Of a stretch of 16,116 nt of DNA, positions 1 to 7,170 are shown in pieces. Numbering within the stretch: position 1 is the first letter of the stretch; each line of letters starts with the position of its first letter. Source of the DNA: Verrucomicrobia bacterium UBA6354 (GTDB taxonomy: Bacteria > Verrucomicrobiota > Kiritimatiellia > RFP12 > UBA1067). Location: assembly GCA_002440145.1 (NCBI GenBank), contig DJRS01000065.1:1-16116 (forward strand), read 5' to 3'. Below the pieces are notes generated by a model that did not search any database, was not told where the DNA came from, and was given only the letters and a program-made list of their open reading frames with translations. The translations under genes and the position numbers were made by a program.

Positions 1-87
1 GATCTCCACGGCCAAATATCCCCTGCGGCCGCAAAACCGAGGAGATCGGGATAACGGGAAAGCCGCAAACGGCGTCGCCGATCTCAC
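1..87 (-). CDS. Possible 5' end of a further gene, cut by the window edge
   Basis: The reading frame that begins with GTG at 87-85 overlaps the addA stop codon (GTGA) and stays open for 29 codons to the window edge. In the same frame a TTG at 15-13 is preceded 4 nt upstream by an AGGGG Shine-Dalgarno-like string, so the true start could lie there instead. Overlapping junctions are the rule in this operon, which makes a downstream gene plausible. The visible peptide is too short to recognise, and its Arg/Pro-rich first part looks more like spacer than protein. I infer a gene start here only weakly, and the stretch may equally be untranslated 3' sequence of addA. Confidence 0.2.
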   Translation of the reverse strand, partial: MRSATPFAAFPLSRSPRFCGRRGYLAVEI

Positions 88-3056
88 AGTTGGACGGCGT
101 CCTGCGTCGCTTCCAGCAAAAGGACGGCCTGGACGCGGTCGAGCGGCAGGTTCGCCAGACTGGCGAGCGCCCGGCGGTAGGCGTGCATTTGCGCCGCATA
201 GGTGCGCACCATGCGTTCCGCAAACGCCGCGGGCGATTCGTTCCCTTGGCGTGCGTTCGTCTTGAAATCGTAGATGACCGCCCGCCGCGCGGCGCCCGTC
301 CCGGCGAAAACCACCCGGTCGAACCGCCCGGACTGCCAGACGCCGTCCACGATGCGTTCGTAGGCGCGCTCCCGCCAGAGTGCGGTCGCGTCCGCCGGTT
401 TGACGAGGGCTTTCTCGAAGGGCGTGCGGGCGGCGTGGGCGTCCAGCCAGGCGATCCGGCCGTAGGCTTCGTGCCGCGCCGTGCCCTTCCGGGCCGCTTC
501 GCCAAAGTTTTCCGCGAAAAGCGTGTCGCCGCGGATGCCCGAACGGAAGGCTTCCCCCGGGCGGGATTTCGCGCAGGCCTGGCGCGGCGGACGCGTGAAA
601 ACGGGGGGCGTGGGCGGGATTTCCGGCGCTTTCGAGCCGTTTTTGGATGCGTCGTCCGGCTGCAGGTACCAGGCTGGGTCGCCCGCGGTCTTCAGCCCCA
701 CCGTGCGCACGAGGTCGCTGAAACGCTCCGGCGCACCCCCCTTCGCCGTTTTCGCCGCCGGATGCAGGATGAGTGTGAGCGCCTTCTTGGCGCGCGTCAA
801 GGCCACGTAGTCGATGCAAAGCCCGCTGTAGACCTGCGTCTGCCGGCGGCGACGTTCGGCCGCCCGCAGGACGGGATCGGATTCCGCCGCGTCGACGCCG
901 GGATGTTTCAGCAGCCAGTCCGGGGCTTCGCCCGCGAGCGGCGACAGGAAGTCCGGGTGCGTGCTGCCGGACAGCCCCTCGCGCTCGTAGAACGGGATGA
1001 TGACATAGTCGAAACCCAGCCCTTTCGAGCGGTGCATCGTCAGAATGCGCACCTTCGACGCGTCCGCGAAGTCGCGGCGCTTCTTGTCGGCGACGAAGGG
1101 AAGGAAGTCCGACAGGCGCATCGTGGCATCCCGAACGGATTCGAATTCGACCGCGCACTTGAGGAAATCCTCGAAGCGCGATTCGGTGAACGAATCGTCC
1201 CAGGTGCCGGGAACCGACTTGAGGGCTTCGCGCACAGCACGGAACGTCCGCACCATTCCCAGGCGCGTGAAGTCCGCCAAAAGCGCCGCGGAAAGGGCGG
1301 CCGGATCGGGCAGTCCGTCCGGATAAAGCGCCCGCGCGAGCGGCGAACAGCGTATCTGGGCGTAGGCGAAGGTGTCGTCCGCGTGTTCCGCCAGCTTGAG
1401 GAGCGCGGCGAAGGCGCCCAGCACGGGCGAATCGAAAATGGTCGTGTCGCCCTCGAAGACGACATGATCGCCCAGGCCGTTTTCCCGGCAGAAGGGATCT
1501 TGCTTGAGATAGGCGAGCAAGGCCGCGCCCATCGCGTTCTTCCGGACGAGTATGGCCGTTGAGATGCCGCGTTCCCAGGGGCGGACCGCCGCGAGCGCAT
1601 GGGCGACGGGCGCGAAGAAGTCCTCCATCTTCACGGTCTTCCCCGCCTTGGGCGCTTCGGAGACCTCGACGAAGCCGGCACGCTCCCGGTCGTGGCTGAC
1701 ATGTTCGCGGCATTCCCACACCGCGTTTGCCGGCGCGTCGTCCATGTCGAAGAGTCCGCGGATGACGCGCGTCTCGAAGATCTGGTTCACCGCCGCGGAG
1801 ATCTCGCGGCGGTACCGGTGGGATTCGTCACGCGACAACAGGCTGTTCGGCGCCCGTTTCGCCCGCTCGACCTGCTCGCCCAGGATGCGCACGTCGCCCG
1901 CGCGCCATTCGTAGATGGACTGCTTGCGGTCGCCCACGATGAAGACGGTCTTGTCGCCGTCCGGCAGGCTGTTCTCGTCGATGATGTTCGAAATCGCCCG
2001 CCACTGTCCGCGGCTCGTATCCTGGAATTCGTCAAGTGCCCAATGGTCGAACCTGGAATCCATGCGGTATTCCAGATTGAGGCGGACGGATTCGGGCAAG
2101 TCCGCCAGGAGGCGCGGCAGATCGTCGAAGGTGACCAGTCCGCGGGAACGGACCGCCGCGGCGTAGGCGCGCTCGAATATCCACATGAGGAAGTAGACGC
2201 CCTGGGTCGTGCGCAGCGCCTGGGCGATCCGGCAGGCGCACATCTTCTGGAGGACGGTCCGCGCGGCGGGATTTTCCGCCAACGCCTTGGGCAGGTTGGG
2301 GAGAGCCCCCCCGGCGTACGCGGCGATTTTCGCGGCGAACGCCGCCACGCCGCGCTTTTCCGCGAAGGCCGCGAACGCGGCCGCTTGCGCGCGGATGTCG
2401 CCGAGCGTGCAATCGAGGTACGGGGGCGGCGTGCCGCCGGACCAGATGCGGGACGGGTCGCCCCACTCCGCCCGGTCCGGACGGTCCCGGAAGCGCGCGT
2501 GCCAGGCGCCTATGAAGCGCGAGAAGGTCGAGAGGAAATCCCGGGAATTCGCCCCGCCGAACACGAGCCGGAAGGCCCTGCGGAAGACCTCTTTCGCATC
2601 CGCGGTCTCGAGCATGAGCATGTCGCCCACGAGCCGGGCGGTCTCGAGCGGCGTGCGGTATTCGCTCATGATGGACACGTCGCCCGCGAGCCCGAGCTCG
2701 AAGGGGATCATCCGCACGACCCGCACGAGGAAACTGTCCAGCGTGCCGATGAGCGACAGGTGCTGGCGCGCGACGACCTTGCGGAGCATCGCGGCGAAAT
2801 CGGCCTGCGTCAGCGTGCGTCCGAGGGCGAGCGCGGCGCTCTCTTCCGCCGCTTTCCCGGCGTCTTCCGCGGCATTCGCCAGCCGTTCGATGAAACTGTT
2901 GAAGATTTCGCCCGCCGCGAGACGCGAAAACGTCAGGGCGACGATGCGTTCCGGCTCGACGCCGCCGAAAATCAGCGTCATGAGACGCGTCACGAGGGCG
3001 TAGGTCTTGCCCGTGCCGGCCGATGCCTCCACAACCGTAAGCGGGGCTATTTTCAT
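84..3056 (-). CDS. addA: AddA/RecB-type UvrD-family helicase with C-terminal nuclease domain
   Basis: A 990-aa superfamily 1A DNA helicase fused to a PD-(D/E)XK nuclease, the AddA-like subunit of a helicase-nuclease that resects double-strand ends to make RecA substrate. Visible motifs in order are motif I/Walker A ASAGTGKT (11-18), motif Ia around LTFSRLAAGEI (41-51), motif II LDEFQDTS (341-348), motif III VGDRKQSIYEWRAG (374-387), motif V TMHRSKGLGFDY (673-684) and motif VI YVALTRAKK (750-758). The nuclease part (about 855-990) carries G858/H862, D913, the IYDFKT core (D930, K932) and Q956-xxx-Y960, so it looks catalytically intact. It is shorter than classical AddA (about 1,200 aa). The ATG start overlaps the addB stop (ATGA) and a GAGG lies 9 nt upstream, indicating translational coupling. 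The helicase-nuclease call is secure. The name addA rather than recB rests on the addB-like neighbour and the absence of recC/recD. Confidence 0.9.
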   Translation of the reverse strand: MKIAPLTVVEASAGTGKTYALVTRLMTLIFGGVEPERIVALTFSRLAAGEIFNSFIERLANAAEDAGKAAEESAALALGRTLTQADFAAMLRKVVARQHLSLIGTLDSFLVRVVRMIPFELGLAGDVSIMSEYRTPLETARLVGDMLMLETADAKEVFRRAFRLVFGGANSRDFLSTFSRFIGAWHARFRDRPDRAEWGDPSRIWSGGTPPPYLDCTLGDIRAQAAAFAAFAEKRGVAAFAAKIAAYAGGALPNLPKALAENPAARTVLQKMCACRIAQALRTTQGVYFLMWIFERAYAAAVRSRGLVTFDDLPRLLADLPESVRLNLEYRMDSRFDHWALDEFQDTSRGQWRAISNIIDENSLPDGDKTVFIVGDRKQSIYEWRAGDVRILGEQVERAKRAPNSLLSRDESHRYRREISAAVNQIFETRVIRGLFDMDDAPANAVWECREHVSHDRERAGFVEVSEAPKAGKTVKMEDFFAPVAHALAAVRPWERGISTAILVRKNAMGAALLAYLKQDPFCRENGLGDHVVFEGDTTIFDSPVLGAFAALLKLAEHADDTFAYAQIRCSPLARALYPDGLPDPAALSAALLADFTRLGMVRTFRAVREALKSVPGTWDDSFTESRFEDFLKCAVEFESVRDATMRLSDFLPFVADKKRRDFADASKVRILTMHRSKGLGFDYVIIPFYEREGLSGSTHPDFLSPLAGEAPDWLLKHPGVDAAESDPVLRAAERRRRQTQVYSGLCIDYVALTRAKKALTLILHPAAKTAKGGAPERFSDLVRTVGLKTAGDPAWYLQPDDASKNGSKAPEIPPTPPVFTRPPRQACAKSRPGEAFRSGIRGDTLFAENFGEAARKGTARHEAYGRIAWLDAHAARTPFEKALVKPADATALWRERAYERIVDGVWQSGRFDRVVFAGTGAARRAVIYDFKTNARQGNESPAAFAERMVRTYAAQMHAYRRALASLANLPLDRVQAVLLLEATQDAVQL

Positions 3057-5842
3057 GATTTGTGCGCCTCAACTTCGGCTTTATGGGCGGCCAAACGCGC
3101 CGCCTGGTCGGCTATCCAGGCCGGATCCACCCCCTCGGCGGGGGAGTTCCAGATCAACCTGTCGTAGACGTTCTTCCACACGTCTCCCCGGTTCGGCGGA
3201 TAGAAAATGCCGCGGGCGATGCGCGTCAGAATGTCCACAAGCTCGTTTTCCGCCTCCGCCTGGCCGCCCGCATGGCAGGCGTCTTCCTCGTCGAAAACGG
3301 TGTCTTCGAGGCGCTCCGCCAGAATGCAGTAGAGGGCGCGGGAGTTCTTGGCCGCCGGACCGTATTGGCCCGAGGCTTCCACCAGCGCCCGGTAGACGGG
3401 GAGCTGCAGGCTGTCCATTTTGTCCGTGTCCGCCCGCCGCCAGGTCTTGTAGTCGATGATGGCGAGTTCGCCGGTCGTTTCATGCCGGTCTATGCGGTCG
3501 ATCTGTCCCCGCACGCGGGTGGGGCAGTCCTTGAACGTGCCGGAGAGAAGCTGTTCCGCGGCGACGATCCGCCAGCCTTGTGCGCGGCGGTCGGCCTGAC
3601 GCTGGGCAAAATACCCCAGCCGCGCGATGGCCGCCTCGCCCTGCAGTTCGACGACCGCCGGGAGCGTCGTGCCGAACGAGGAAAGGCGACGGCGCACTTC
3701 GCGCTCCAGAAACGCGGCGATTTCTTTCGCGTCCGCGGAATCCTTGAGGTCCGAGCAGGCGAACGACCGCAACGCCTCATGGCAAAGCGTGCCGAAATCG
3801 CGCGGATCGAGCTCGCGGTAGCGGTCGTCCGCCGGCTCCCCGAAGACCTCCTTGAGGTAGAATTCGAACGGACAGCGCTTGTAGGCGTCTATTCCCGTCG
3901 CCGAAATCGACTCGCGGAACACCTTGCCCGGCGGCGGGAAAGGCAGCGCCAGACGCCAGGCATCGGGGAAAGCGCGCGCCGGACGGCCGCTCCCGCCCTG
4001 CGCCACGGTGTAGAGACGTTTGGCGAGGCCCGGCAGATCCTTGTCCGAAATGCACGGGAAGAGAATGCGCGAAGGCTTCGTCACGCTCGCGTCGGACCCG
4101 AGCTGGTGCAGGTGCACGGAGACCGCGCCGGCCGGGCGACACCGCAGGGCCTGCGCGAAAATGTACCGGTCGCGCGCCGCGCGCGAGGCGTTCGTGGTGA
4201 CGCCCAGCGTCTGGCGGAGCGCGTCCGGGACAAAAGCGTGCCCGACCACGTCGCCCGGCACGCACCCTTCGTTGAAGCCGGCGAAGACGAGTTCGCCGTC
4301 CGGACACCAGGCCACTTCGAGCCAGCCGCCGGCGGTGAGCACGTTCGGCGCGACCGGCTCCTGCATATAGGTCGCGCGTTTCAGCAGGCGCACGAAAAGC
4401 GGCTGCCGCATGGATTCCGGTATGAGTTCGCTCGCGCAATCCGCCCGCAAGGCGCGCACGGCTTCCGCCGCCGCCACGAGTTCGCGGTCCGACGGATTGC
4501 GCTCGTCCAGGACGAGGGAGGCGAAGATCTCGCGCAGGAAGCCGTAGGGGTCGGTCCGCTTCGCCTCCACGAGCCGGGCCAATTGGAGGAGCCGCCCGAG
4601 CGCCGCGCGCTCGTCGTTCGTATGGGCGCGCACCTCTTCGTCCTCCGTGCCGGTTATCGCCTCGCCAAGCGTCCGCGGCAGATGGGCGTTCTGTACGGCG
4701 TCCAACATCCCGACGGCGCGCGCGATTTCGGCGGAATCCACCTTCAGCGCCGCGGCGGCCCACCGCGCCACGTCGCCGGAACGCGCAAAGGCGGAAAACG
4801 ACTCGTAGTCATCCCGGTCGGCCAGCTGCAAAAGCTCCACGAGCAGGCGGCCGAGGGCCGTTTGCGCCAGCGGTTCGCGGGACGGGTTGCGCAGGACGAG
4901 CTCGTCTTCCGCAAACCGGTTCTGGAACGCGCCCTCCAGCGCCGCGTGCATGTCCGCATCGCACACGACGAGCGCCGGCCACGCCTCGGAAGTCGCAACC
5001 GCGGCGAAATGCGCGGCAATGGCGTCCGCTTCCTCGAGGGGCGTGGGGGACGGATGGATCGCGCCGGGCGGCAGGGACGCGGCGAAATCGCCTTGCGGGC
5101 GCCCCCACGCGTCAAATTTGTCCGCCTCCTCCGGAAAGGCGTGCAGAAGCAGGGTCGCCGGGCAGGACGAATGGACGAGATAATCCGTGAACGCGCCCGG
5201 GATGTCCACGGCGGACGGCAGGACGATCTCCTCGACGTCCGGCTCGACGCACCCGGCCGCGGCGGCTTCCCGGCGCGCCAGACACCGCGGCAAAACGCCC
5301 CGGGCGGAAAACGCCGCGAGGAAACGCTCCTCCAACCCGGACAGATCCCGCCAACGCGCCGCGTCTTCCGGGCAGTCCACCTCGCGCATCAAGAGCCCTT
5401 TTTCGCCGAGAACGGAATAAATGCCGAGGATCGTTCGCGCCGCATCGAGCGCCCAGTCGAGCGTCTTTTCCCCGGGCGGGCGCGGGAAAAGCGCGGAAAA
5501 GGCATGCAAATCGGTCTGGCGCAGGAGTTCGGCGCAGACGGCAAGTTCCTCCGCCTCCGTCGCCACGCGCTTGCCGGCGGGATGCAGCAACAGGTCGGGC
5601 ATGCTGACGAGCGGCGGCAAAATCCCGCCCCAGCCTTTCTCCCGGGCGCGCCGGGCCAGCGCCAGGCGCAAATTCCGTCCGCTTTGCGCCGTGGGCACGA
5701 CCAGAAGCAGGTGCGCGAGCGAATGGACGCCGTCCGCGCCGCGGCGCACGCGTCCGGGATAGCCCGCCCCGCCACACAGCCAATCGGCCACCTCGTCGAC
5801 CAATTTGCGCCCGGGATTCAGAAATACGCGCGATTTTTCCAT
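3053..5842 (-). CDS. addB: AddB-like helicase-nuclease subunit (PD-(D/E)XK nuclease)
   Basis: 929 aa. The C-terminal third is a RecB-family nuclease: SATGIDAYKRCPFEFYLKE (648-665), GTLCHEAL with H688, D782 in RGQIDRID, IIDYKT with D797 and K799, and Q813-xxx-Y817. The middle carries VFAGFNEGCVPGD (519-531), the GLNEG-P signature typical of AddB and inactivated helicase cores. I see no GxxGxGK Walker A at the N-terminus, so ATPase activity is unlikely, leaving a structural plus nuclease role beside AddA. Classical AddB holds an Fe-S cluster using one Cys in the SxxxxYxxCPF region and three near the C-terminus. Here C657 is present but no Cys follows C856. I chose ATG at 5842 because AGAGG lies 5 nt upstream; a TTG 33 nt earlier in the same frame has no such site and touches the dprA stop. 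The stop overlaps the addA start. Confidence 0.85.
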   Translation of the reverse strand: MEKSRVFLNPGRKLVDEVADWLCGGAGYPGRVRRGADGVHSLAHLLLVVPTAQSGRNLRLALARRAREKGWGGILPPLVSMPDLLLHPAGKRVATEAEELAVCAELLRQTDLHAFSALFPRPPGEKTLDWALDAARTILGIYSVLGEKGLLMREVDCPEDAARWRDLSGLEERFLAAFSARGVLPRCLARREAAAAGCVEPDVEEIVLPSAVDIPGAFTDYLVHSSCPATLLLHAFPEEADKFDAWGRPQGDFAASLPPGAIHPSPTPLEEADAIAAHFAAVATSEAWPALVVCDADMHAALEGAFQNRFAEDELVLRNPSREPLAQTALGRLLVELLQLADRDDYESFSAFARSGDVARWAAAALKVDSAEIARAVGMLDAVQNAHLPRTLGEAITGTEDEEVRAHTNDERAALGRLLQLARLVEAKRTDPYGFLREIFASLVLDERNPSDRELVAAAEAVRALRADCASELIPESMRQPLFVRLLKRATYMQEPVAPNVLTAGGWLEVAWCPDGELVFAGFNEGCVPGDVVGHAFVPDALRQTLGVTTNASRAARDRYIFAQALRCRPAGAVSVHLHQLGSDASVTKPSRILFPCISDKDLPGLAKRLYTVAQGGSGRPARAFPDAWRLALPFPPPGKVFRESISATGIDAYKRCPFEFYLKEVFGEPADDRYRELDPRDFGTLCHEALRSFACSDLKDSADAKEIAAFLEREVRRRLSSFGTTLPAVVELQGEAAIARLGYFAQRQADRRAQGWRIVAAEQLLSGTFKDCPTRVRGQIDRIDRHETTGELAIIDYKTWRRADTDKMDSLQLPVYRALVEASGQYGPAAKNSRALYCILAERLEDTVFDEEDACHAGGQAEAENELVDILTRIARGIFYPPNRGDVWKNVYDRLIWNSPAEGVDPAWIADQAARLAAHKAEVEAHKS

Positions 5843-5875
5843 GTTTGCCTCTTCAAGGCGGCATCGCCCGGCCAA

Positions 5876-7003
5876 TCAGTCCGCACGCGGCAAAGCCACG
5901 CGATTGCCCGGGAAGAACCGTACGCGCCCCTTCATCCGCAACGTCATGCAGAGCGTGTTGACCTTTGCCGCGGGCAAATGCGTCCGCCGCACCAAGTCGT
6001 CGATGGAAACGCCGTCCATCTCGACATGCCGCATGACGAGCGCTTCCTCCAGACTGTAGCGCGGTTCCGGCACCGGCGACGAGGCGTCGGCCGATTTGTC
6101 CGGGACAGGGAGCTTCGCCTCTTCCTCTTTTTGTTCTTGTTGCTTTTGGGCCACTTTCTGCGCAAATGCCATCAGATTCGACATCTCGTCCAGGACATCT
6201 TCGGCATGACGAACCAGGCGGGCCCCTTCGCGCAGGAGGTTCAAGCATCCCGCGCTGGCCCGGCTGTCCACCCGCCCGGGGACGGCCATGACCGTGCGGC
6301 CCAGATTGCCGGCGAGCTCCGCGGTTATGAGCGTCCCGCTCTTCACCGGGGCCTCGATGGCCACAACGCCTCTCGCAAGCGCCGCGACGACATGGTTCCG
6401 CTGGGGGAAGGTCTGGCGGTCGGGTTCGCGTCCGAAGGGGAACTCGCTCACGACGGCGCCTCCCTTGCGAACCATTTCTCGCGCCAATTCCCGGTTCGCC
6501 TCCGGATAAAAGCAATCCAAGGCCGAACCGAGAATGCCGATCGTGGGGCCTCCGCCTTCCAAAGCGCCGCGGTGGGCCTCGCCATCTATCCCTTCCGCCA
6601 ACCCCGAAACCACCGTCCAGCCATTTTCCGCCAGCCCTTTCGCAAATTTGAACGCCTGATCCCGGCCGTAGGGGGTGGCGCGGCGGGTTCCGACCAACGC
6701 TATGCAGGGGGTCGACAGCGCATCGACGTTGCCCGTGACATAGAGCGCGAGCGGGTGGCCGGGCGTCTTTTTCAAGATTTCGGGGTAAGCCTCGTCCGCC
6801 GGCGTCACGATTTGGACCCCGCAGCCCTTCGCCTTCCGGATTTCGGCCTCCCAATCCACTTCACCGCCCGTTCGCGCTATCTTGTGCGGATAGTTCTCCC
6901 AGGCGCCGACGATTCCGCCACAGACGGCGGCGAGTTTCGCGACACTGACGGAGCCTATGTTTTCCGTCAAATTGAAGGCTATGCAAGCTTCACGCGCCGT
7001 CAT
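5876..7003 (-). CDS. dprA: DNA processing protein DprA (Smf)
   Basis: 375 aa. DprA binds incoming single-stranded DNA in the cytoplasm and loads RecA during natural transformation. The Rossmann-like core shows VGTRRATPYG (104-113), SGLAEGID (133-140), GSALDCFYP (159-167), FPFGREP (188-194), FPQRN (199-203) and SGTLITAE (222-229), all in family order. An N-terminal helical segment (1-60) precedes it. A charged Gln/Glu/Lys-rich linker (about 280-300) leads to a C-terminal winged-helix domain (about 315-375), the common full-length architecture. The start is ATG at 7003; the region upstream (CTTGAGATGCCTGT) has only a weak Shine-Dalgarno, and no clear promoter lies between it and the terminator ending 17 nt upstream. 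addB follows 33 nt after its stop. The family call is certain; a role in competence is inferred, since no com genes are in view. Confidence 0.95.
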   Translation of the reverse strand: MTAREACIAFNLTENIGSVSVAKLAAVCGGIVGAWENYPHKIARTGGEVDWEAEIRKAKGCGVQIVTPADEAYPEILKKTPGHPLALYVTGNVDALSTPCIALVGTRRATPYGRDQAFKFAKGLAENGWTVVSGLAEGIDGEAHRGALEGGGPTIGILGSALDCFYPEANRELAREMVRKGGAVVSEFPFGREPDRQTFPQRNHVVAALARGVVAIEAPVKSGTLITAELAGNLGRTVMAVPGRVDSRASAGCLNLLREGARLVRHAEDVLDEMSNLMAFAQKVAQKQQEQKEEEAKLPVPDKSADASSPVPEPRYSLEEALVMRHVEMDGVSIDDLVRRTHLPAAKVNTLCMTLRMKGRVRFFPGNRVALPRAD

Positions 7004-7020
7004 ACAGGCATCTCAAGAAG

Positions 7021-7067
7021 AAAAAACGAAAAAAGTTACAGATACCCCCTTGCGGAGGCACCCGTAA
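7021..7067 (-). terminator. Intrinsic terminator between the TPR operon and dprA
   Basis: On the minus strand, a 14-bp stem (arms at 7054-7067 and 7036-7049, including five G-U pairs) closes a GCAA tetraloop (7050-7053). It is followed at once by C-TTTTTT-CG-TTTTTT (7035-7021). The G-U pairs would be A-C mismatches in a plus-strand transcript, so the signal is specific for minus-strand transcription. It is the natural end of the seven-gene run to its right, and its U-tract ends only 17 nt before the dprA ATG. Readthrough could feed dprA-addB-addA. Confidence 0.8.
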
Positions 7068-7078
7068 TATGATATAAT
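7050..7078 (+). promoter_or_regulatory. Promoter of tRNA-Glu
   Basis: A -35-like TTGCGG (7050-7055) is followed after a 17-nt spacer by a perfect TATAAT (7073-7078), which also carries an extended -10 (TG at 7070-7071, then A). The expected transcription start is near 7085, about 10 nt before the tRNA. The -35 lies in the loop and stem of the opposing terminator. Confidence 0.75.
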
Positions 7079-7094
7079 TTCTTCTCGTTGATAC

Positions 7095-7169
7095 GGCCCC
7101 ATCGTCTATCGGCTAGGACACAAGCTTTTCATGCTTGTTAGAGGAGTTCGACTCTCCTTGGGGCTGCCA
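7095..7169 (+). tRNA. tRNA-Glu, anticodon TTC
   Basis: A complete cloverleaf can be folded by eye. The acceptor stem is GGCCCCA (7095-7101) with TGGGGCT (7159-7165), whose first pair is G-U. The D arm spans 7104-7119. The anticodon stem CAAGC/GCTTG (7121-7125/7133-7137) is perfect, and the loop TTTTCAT places TTC at 7128-7130. The T stem is AGGAG/CTCCT around the loop TTCGACT (7147-7153). The discriminator is G (7166), and CCA is encoded (7167-7169). The TTC anticodon reads GAA and GAG. It is the only plus-strand gene in the window. Its CCA end is one base from the stop codon of the convergent TPR gene, and no U-rich terminator follows it. Confidence 0.96.
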
Positions 7170-7170
7170 C

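Noticed and set aside
7036..7067. The hairpin as a plus-strand terminator or tRNA leader structure
   Set aside because: Five of the 14 pairs are G-U on the minus strand and would be A-C mismatches on the plus strand, and the T-tract is on the minus side only. The plus-strand transcript also starts downstream of it.
3062..7072. Very long plus-strand open frame (over 1,300 codons) opposite addB and dprA
   Set aside because: Composition is Arg/His/Gly/Ala-rich without motifs. It is the antisense shadow of GC-rich codons; addB and dprA on the other strand have clear family signatures.
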